Of a DNA stretch of 38,182 bases, positions 34,201 to 38,182 are shown piece after piece. Source of the stretch: Oscillospiraceae bacterium (GTDB lineage Bacteria > Bacillota > Clostridia > Oscillospirales > Ruminococcaceae); NCBI GenBank assembly GCA_017468865.1, contig JAFUHM010000044.1, positions 1 to 38,182 of the forward strand. The letters run 5' to 3'. The translations under genes were made by a program, and so were the position numbers. The notes under the pieces are model-generated. The model worked only from the letters and a program-made list of their open reading frames with translations. It was not told where the DNA came from and did not search any database. The stretch's first letter is position 1. Each line of letters starts with the position of its first letter.

Positions 34201-35800
34201 CGCCCGAAAGGGTGAGGAAAGGAAACCATGGCGGACGTGCCTGCTCACTGTCCTCATGTGGACGTGCCTTATCATGTCGGCGCATGATGCGGCATCCCTC
34301 ACGATGAACGTGATCTGTATATCTGCGGTATTTGTCATATGGCTGATGTTCACCGCCGCACAGGTGTGGGAGGAGAGCCGCCGTGATTCCCTGCATCAGA
34401 GCGTGAACACGCTCATCACCGTCATCGGTGCGGCTGTGCCCATGTTTGTGGTGAGCCTGCATATCTTTGACGGGGATGTTCTTCCCGTCATCACGGGAAC
34501 CGTCGCAGCGGCTGCTGTATTCAGGCTCATATGTGCGGTGCGCCCCCTCATAAGCGACAGGGTGAGCGCATGGATAACCCCCGCAGGAATGGCAGCAGTT
34601 CTCATCTCATGCAGTATCGGCAAGCCCGTCTATGCGGCTCTGCTCATACTTGTCTCCTCTGCGGCGGATGCCGTGAAGTGGGGCAGAAAGGGCTCACGCA
34701 GGGGTCTGTTCCTGCTGTTCGGCACATTCATTGAATGTGTGTTCGTCCTTTCGGGCGCAGATGTGACGGATGTCTGCTGCATCGCAGTATCGGCTGCGGC
34801 GGCTGTGATATTCCTGCCCTCCCTCATCACGAAAAAGCTCATCGGCCGTGCATCTAAGGCATTCTCTCAGTATCTCCTGCCTGTGATGTCATCCCTCATA
34901 TTCATTATCTACTCGGGCAGCGGCAGCACCGCTGTGCTTGCCTGCGGCGGAGTGCTGACCGTCCTTGCGGTGATAAATGCGGTGAGCTGCAAAAATACCA
35001 TGCCTATGGCAGCGGTGCTGGTGATAATGTTCGGCTGCCTTTCCTCCCTGCCCGTCTATGCCTATGCGGCAGTCATGGCGGCAGCTGCGGCAGCGGGCAG
35101 AGTCATCTCTGCAAAGCTCATCGACGGCAAACGCTCCGACACCGTAAGTATGTCCGTACTCATCGGTGCGGCAGCCGTCATATGCAGGGGGATAAATGAG
35201 GGCGACCGCATCATATCGTGGATAGGCATCGTTCTGCTGGCGGCGGCATTTCTGAACCTGTACCGCAGGGGTGACAGCCTGCCTGTGAGACATACGGTGC
35301 TGACAGCTGCCTGCCTGACGGTAATGCCCATCCTCTGGGCGCAGCCCTTCTTCACAATGCCCGACATAATAAAGACGGAGATGATACTCCTTCCCATTGC
35401 GGCGGCACTTGCGGGGCTCTACCTCATCCATGCGGATCACCGCCATATAATAGGGGATATATCCTTCCCTGCCGCCATACTGATGCTGGTGATACTCCTC
35501 ATAGATGCAGGGCGTACAGGCCTTGCCTTTGATGCGGTGTTCCTGGGAGTGATGATAATAGGGGTGCTGTCCCTGTCGTTCCTGTTCAGGCGCAAGAGGT
35601 GGTTCGTGCTTGCCATTGCAGCCGCCGCATCCGAAGCGGTGCTGATGACATTCAAGCTGTGGCGATCCCAGGCATGGTGGATATATCTGCTTGCCGCAGG
35701 ACTTATCCTCATAGGATGGGGACTTTCGGCAGAGGCTCGCCGCCGTGATCCCGACAGCAAGTCCGCCCTGCGTGCTAAGCTCGACGAATGGAAATGGTGA
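31280..35800 (+). CDS. Giant polytopic membrane protein with Pro/Gln repeat region
   Basis: A 1506-residue protein. An N-terminal hydrophobic helix ('MAYILLIAVIILGMMLL') is followed by a short coiled coil ('EIKEKNDEIDRLKSELDRYR'), then about 120 residues of Pro/Ala/Gln/Met-rich repeats, and from about residue 195 an almost unbroken run of membrane helices to a charged C-terminal tail. The first membrane block ('LGTLFVILAGFIFAVAAWTS') resembles DUF2157/DUF2339-type proteins; the size and style also recall proteins labelled 'SCO7613 C-terminal domain'. No catalytic motif is visible and I do not know its function. ATG 31280 has GGAG 5 bases upstream; the frame is open to 31142 but without homology. 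It is transcribed alone between a promoter and a terminator. Confidence 0.85.
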   Translation: MAYILLIAVIILGMMLLKAKGEIKEKNDEIDRLKSELDRYREKSGMTAAPYEAPPTAPMPPKYGMTGAPDYSRMYRPAPTQPAPVQNMAAPVSQAQPAPMQPVPPHPAPMQPVPVQNMAAPASQAQSVPPHPAPTQPVPVQNMTASVSQAQSVPMQSVPVLPAPMQETPRTYGQDTAPVREKHNPVNIILGLGTLFVILAGFIFAVAAWTSMSEAGRVITLMLFSGAFFFLHGVAEKKSDLPQAGKVFYVIGSGTLAASVFAMGTDVLLSLSVMAFIAAVCSFAAAVHYESGGIAKAGYVFTTLSASAMSFFISEMWGTAILALIALILIFAEKKVKDADAGRFFPLTEEFGFFVTENIYVSALASLVLSTSAPFIVPVVIFSAAFLTSALKGEHTAANVSVFCGYFALGAFMSMKPSGADNVILLSVLVVTVYTVLSLITSIPETVRRLVNIVRVIGASLVIIGGVVIALRGEFDVTLALTSAVMTAELLISLLLRKDRGSLYALAPSFVFTAQVFSRLLPEGYRPLIVFAFLFGLVIIRLWDKVHHPSGEAVLCLAALFEVRSLADPFRILKGEEMFISPLWVRMTVCAVFVLMVFICSRQKGEHRITAGIFRYVLPVSLFLPWIMLPSDIREVTGVLLCFAAAMASLAKKEYIKPFALMWIVPMAASFGSEHAFMVPVCLAVYFTALSLLDKRNVRTMPFGGIADGTVCVYLSLMTMYQTAAGKSVPLWVIWGCLVLCAVVSYEKVSRWAVPASLIMAFCPLVITADETSPVFPVYMVLYGIAAAVTVRFGRSGRRARSFVYLLPLMFFTLWVMQSADFAPAIAAAAVIVLLMRPEEKCRIILEAVIIFGYILSLCAALSPFITAAVWLVMCAVFAVEKQKSRLVLPAAVISGILCLWEIPLFTNCRHIAAVILTAAYVGTALAKRKDSGLRLSFGICSPLLLIPSFVLSVSAERTWTWIAAAAGAVLVLAARKGEERKPWRTCLLTVLMWTCLIMSAHDAASLTMNVICISAVFVIWLMFTAAQVWEESRRDSLHQSVNTLITVIGAAVPMFVVSLHIFDGDVLPVITGTVAAAAVFRLICAVRPLISDRVSAWITPAGMAAVLISCSIGKPVYAALLILVSSAADAVKWGRKGSRRGLFLLFGTFIECVFVLSGADVTDVCCIAVSAAAAVIFLPSLITKKLIGRASKAFSQYLLPVMSSLIFIIYSGSGSTAVLACGGVLTVLAVINAVSCKNTMPMAAVLVIMFGCLSSLPVYAYAAVMAAAAAAGRVISAKLIDGKRSDTVSMSVLIGAAAVICRGINEGDRIISWIGIVLLAAAFLNLYRRGDSLPVRHTVLTAACLTVMPILWAQPFFTMPDIIKTEMILLPIAAALAGLYLIHADHRHIIGDISFPAAILMLVILLIDAGRTGLAFDAVFLGVMIIGVLSLSFLFRRKRWFVLAIAAAASEAVLMTFKLWRSQAWWIYLLAAGLILIGWGLSAEARRRDPDSKSALRAKLDEWKW
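31507..31785 (+). repeat. Imperfect tandem repeats encoding Pro/Gln-rich segments
   Basis: Three units starting with CCCGT(G/T)CAGAATATG occur at 31529, 31619 and 31694, so spacing is 90 then 75 bases, always in frame. They encode copies of 'PVQNMAAPVSQAQ' separated by 'PAPMQPVP'-type runs. Such a region forms a flexible linker and is prone to slippage and length variation. Confidence 0.85.
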
Positions 35801-35829
35801 CGGGAGCATCCCCCTGATACGGATAATCA

Positions 35830-35861
35830 CCGAAAGCCGCAGTCTGCGGCTTTCGGCATTT
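35830..35861 (+). terminator. Terminator after the giant membrane-protein gene
   Basis: A perfect 12-bp stem (CCGAAAGCCGCA with TGCGGCTTTCGG, loop GTC) followed by CATTTTG, 29 bases after the stop. Confidence 0.85.
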
Positions 35862-35914
35862 TGCGAAGATGCGTCCCAATCGCAATAATTTATATATTTA
35901 TCACAAAAAAAGCC

Positions 35915-35943
35915 TTGATATGGGGAGAGAAAACCGTTATAAT
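35915..35943 (+). promoter_or_regulatory. Promoter for the xylanase/esterase gene
   Basis: TTGATA at 35915-35920, 17-base spacer, TATAAT at 35938-35943. Predicted start near 35950, leaving a leader of only about 20 bases with GAGGTGAT before the ATG. Confidence 0.85.
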
Positions 35944-35970
35944 ATAGAAAATACTTTACGAGGTGATCGG

Positions 35971-37986
35971 ATGAAGAGCATAAGAAAAAGGCTTTGTGTA
36001 TCCGCATTGGCTCTGTGTATGATGTGGACGGCAGCTTGCTCGTCACAGCAGGTCCAAGAGCCTGCCGCTGAGACTACTGCCGTATCCGCTGAGACCCTGC
36101 TGTCGGACATGGTGTATACCGAGAACAAGATCGGCACCTATGACGGCTACGGGTATGAGCTGTGGAAAGACAAGGGAGACACCAAGTTCACCGTAGGCAA
36201 GGGCGGCACTTTCTCCTGTGAGTGGAGCAATATCAACAATGCGCTCTTCCGCAGGGGACAGAAGTTCGACTGCACGCAGAAGTACACCGAGATGGGTGAT
36301 ATCACTCTTGAATACGGTGCGGATTATGAGCCCGACGGCAATTCCTATCTGTGCGTGTACGGCTGGACGAGAAGTCCGCTGGTGGAGTTTTATATCGTAG
36401 ATTCCTGGGGCTCCTGGAGACCGCCCGGAGCAAATGCCGCACTGGGTACGGTGGAAGTTGACGGTGCGGTGTACGACATATACAAGACCATAAGGGTAAA
36501 TCAGCCGTCCATCGACGGCACCAAGACCTTCGACCAGTACTGGAGCGTAAGGCAGGAGAAGCCCGAGGGCACCAGGCTCGAGGGGACGATATCCGTGTCC
36601 AAGCATTTTGATGCGTGGGCTGAATGCGGCCTTGAACTGGGCAAGATGTATGAAGTGGCATTCACCGTCGAGGGCTACCAGTCCGCAGGCAAGGCGAATG
36701 TAGACAAGAACGAGCTGAAGATAGAGGGCGAGTACAAGAAGGCCGATGATACCAAAGTCACGGTGAACAAGGCTCTTGCGGCTAAGCAGCCGAAGATTCC
36801 CGAGGGCGGCGCCAAGCTCCTCAAATGCGACTTTGAGGGTGATATGCAGGGCTGGATGCCCAGAGGCAGCGCACAGATCGAGCTTTCCGATGACTTTGCG
36901 GTGAGCGGCAAGACTTCCCTGAAAGTCAGCGGCAGAGCGGACAACTGGAACGGTGCGGCAATAATGCTCGACCCTGATACCTACAAGCAGGGCGGCGTCT
37001 ACGGCTTTTCCGTCAGTGCCCTGCAAAACAGCGGCAAGGCGGCTCAGTTAAAGCTCACCATGCAGTATACCTCCGACGGCAGCGACCACTACGATCAGGT
37101 AGCCCTTGCCGCATCCGAGAGCGGAAAGTGGGCGGAGCTGAAGAATGACGGCTTTACTGTACCCGACGGCGCAGAGAACCTGATACTGTACGTTGAGTCG
37201 CCCGACAGCCTTACCGATATCTATATCGACGATGCCGCATCTGTCCTTGTGAGCGAGGGGGAGAACAAGTCCGTGAAGAAAACAGCCGATGAGAAGTTCA
37301 CACCCGAGCCTCCCAAGGCGGTGCCGAACAATGCCGACATCTCATGGATAGACCCGGACAAGCCTATGGTGGCGATCGCCTTTGATGACGGTGCGAGTGC
37401 CCTGAAGAAGACAGACCCCGCTTACAGGATAATAGATGCCATGTCGGACAACGGCTTCCATGCCACCTTCTTCTATGTGTCCGACTGGATAAAGACGGAA
37501 GATCAGGTCAGGTACGCCTATGACAAGGGGATGGAGATCGCAAACCACACCAAGACACATCCCTATCTGTCAAAGAAGAAGCCTGCCGAGATAAGGGCTG
37601 AGTTTGACAAGGCTCACGAAAGGCTCAAGGGCATCATAGGCGCTGAGCCCTCCAGGATAATGAGACTGCCCTACCTTGACAGCAGCAAGACCGTTACCGA
37701 TACGCTCAATGACGTAGCGCTCATAACCTGTTCGGTGGATACCCAGGACTGGAACAAAGCCACCAAGGATGACATCGTCAAGAAGATAATGACCGCCAAG
37801 GACAACGGTACCCTAGACAATGCGATAGTCCTCTGTCATGAGAACTATGAGACCACCGCAGAGGCTATGGAGGAAGTGCTTCCTCAGCTCAAGGCGGAAG
37901 GATGGCAGGTAGTCACCGTATCCGAGCTCTTCGCAGCCAACGGCAAGGAACTCATGGGCGGCAAGGTGTATTCCAGGCTCCAGTAA
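35971..37986 (+). CDS. Lipoprotein GH11 xylanase - CBM22-like - CE4 acetyl-xylan esterase
   Basis: A 671-residue bifunctional enzyme. Residues 1-23 are a lipoprotein signal with Cys23 ('WTAAC'). GH11 (about 50-245): nucleophile Glu139 in '[18 protein letters not shown]', acid/base Glu234 in '[10 protein letters not shown]', plus '[20 protein letters not shown]'. A CBM22-like domain follows (about 283-430; '[14 protein letters not shown]', '[14 protein letters not shown]'), then a short Pro-rich linker. CE4 (about 455-665) has all five motifs: 'FDDG' (D472, D473), 'HTKTH' (H526, H530), 'RLPY', 'DTQDW' and 'IVLCHE' (H623). It would cut xylan and remove acetyl groups at the cell surface. No dockerin is present. 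ATG 35971 follows GAGGTG. Confidence 0.95.
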   Translation: MKSIRKRLCVSALALCMMWTAACSSQQVQEPAAETTAVSAETLLSDMVYTENKIGTYDGYGYELWKDKGDTKFTVGKGGTFSCEWSNINNALFRRGQKFDCTQKYTEMGDITLEYGADYEPDGNSYLCVYGWTRSPLVEFYIVDSWGSWRPPGANAALGTVEVDGAVYDIYKTIRVNQPSIDGTKTFDQYWSVRQEKPEGTRLEGTISVSKHFDAWAECGLELGKMYEVAFTVEGYQSAGKANVDKNELKIEGEYKKADDTKVTVNKALAAKQPKIPEGGAKLLKCDFEGDMQGWMPRGSAQIELSDDFAVSGKTSLKVSGRADNWNGAAIMLDPDTYKQGGVYGFSVSALQNSGKAAQLKLTMQYTSDGSDHYDQVALAASESGKWAELKNDGFTVPDGAENLILYVESPDSLTDIYIDDAASVLVSEGENKSVKKTADEKFTPEPPKAVPNNADISWIDPDKPMVAIAFDDGASALKKTDPAYRIIDAMSDNGFHATFFYVSDWIKTEDQVRYAYDKGMEIANHTKTHPYLSKKKPAEIRAEFDKAHERLKGIIGAEPSRIMRLPYLDSSKTVTDTLNDVALITCSVDTQDWNKATKDDIVKKIMTAKDNGTLDNAIVLCHENYETTAEAMEEVLPQLKAEGWQVVTVSELFAANGKELMGGKVYSRLQ

Positions 37987-38040
37987 ATAAACGGCATCAC
38001 TTAAGACAGATACCTATATAGAAGCTATGCCCCTGAGCGT

Positions 38041-38182
38041 ATGATATAATCCCCTTAGAGTAGACACACGAAAAAACAAAAGCGTGTGAAAGCTGTAAGG
38101 GGGTTATTATATGTCAAGAGGAAGTAAGCTAACAGATGAAGAACGCATAGCGGCAGTGCAAGAATACCTTGAAGGAAGAGGA
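38041..38182 (+). mobile_element. Left end of an insertion sequence (probably IS3 family), truncated by window end
   Basis: The sequence TGATATAATCCCC at 38042 begins a structured leader and a transposase start. A 12-bp stem (38046-38057 with 38096-38107, one G-U pair) and an inner CACACG/CGTGTG stem (38065-38070 with 38083-38088) sit directly before the transposase ATG. The exact left boundary and target duplication cannot be fixed without the right end. It lies just downstream of the xylanase gene, which has no visible terminator of its own. Confidence 0.7.
38111..38182 (+). CDS. Transposase N-terminus (IS3-type OrfA-like), partial
   Basis: Only 24 codons are present. 'SKLTDEERIAAVQEYLEGRG' is the beginning of the helix-turn-helix domain of IS3-family OrfA proteins, which bind the element's inverted repeats. 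GGGGG lies 7 bases upstream of the ATG, within the right arm of the leader hairpin, so translation from readthrough transcripts would be damped. Confidence 0.75.
   Translation, partial: MSRGSKLTDEERIAAVQEYLEGRG

Noticed and set aside
34889..36046. Open frame of 385 codons on the minus strand
   Set aside because: Antisense to the giant membrane protein and crosses a strong terminator and a promoter; the translation is low-complexity Tyr/His/Gly-rich.

Overview
The window looks like a chromosomal segment from an anaerobic, plant-fibre-degrading Firmicute of the Ruminococcus/Oscillospiraceae type. That placement is an inference. It rests on the gene order mutL-miaA-hfq and yggS-sepF-ylmH-divIVA-ileS-lspA, a split transketolase, an FeFe-hydrogenase-like sensor, a GH43 enzyme, and a GH11-CBM22-CE4 xylanase very like ruminococcal ones. 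Nearly every gene has a clear Shine-Dalgarno site, and many promoters are close to the consensus (TTGACA, 17-base spacer, TATAAT). I found no tRNA, rRNA or CRISPR array.

Layout. (1) 1-13572, plus strand, housekeeping: end of mutL, miaA, hfq, a HlyD-like membrane-anchored protein, the septum cluster (yggS, sepF, ylmH, divIVA), ileS, lspA, an RluD-type pseudouridine synthase, a Cof-type HAD phosphatase, the two transketolase halves with a terminator, and aroC. Many junctions are ATGA/GTGA overlaps or gaps of a few bases, so these are tightly coupled operons. (2) 13666-16479, a surface module: a secreted protein with choline-binding-like repeats and three related C-terminal modules; then a consensus promoter, a cyclic-di-GMP-I (GEMM) riboswitch and a terminator in front of a lone type IV prepilin; then a 77-residue single-pass membrane protein with its own consensus promoter. 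(3) 16530-18965, minus strand: an McrBC-type restriction pair whose McrB lacks an N-terminal reader domain, with a 13-bp perfect inverted repeat between the genes. (4) 19128-24847, minus strand: lipid kinase, ligA, comEC and holA behind one consensus promoter. (5) 25098-29297, minus strand: a sensory-type FeFe-hydrogenase-like protein with a coiled-coil tail, a Bax-inhibitor-1 family membrane protein, a ribbon-helix-helix protein, a histidine phosphatase, and an OmpR-type regulator with a degenerate receiver and a leader hairpin that covers its ribosome-binding site. (6) 29666-37986, plus strand: a cytoplasmic GH43 enzyme, a 1506-residue polytopic membrane protein and a lipoprotein xylanase/acetyl-xylan esterase. 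(7) From about 38041: the left end of an insertion sequence, probably IS3 family.

How it may fit together (inference). The secreted xylanase/deacetylase would release xylo-oligosaccharides outside the cell, and the GH43 enzyme would trim imported arabinoxylan or xylan pieces inside it. The c-di-GMP-controlled pilin and the repeat protein would serve surface attachment. The hydrogenase-like protein would sense H2 or redox state. The most promising items for follow-up are the riboswitch-pilin unit, the hydrogenase/coiled-coil fusion with its neighbours, the reader-less McrBC with its internal inverted repeat, and the pseudo-receiver regulator with its structured leader.
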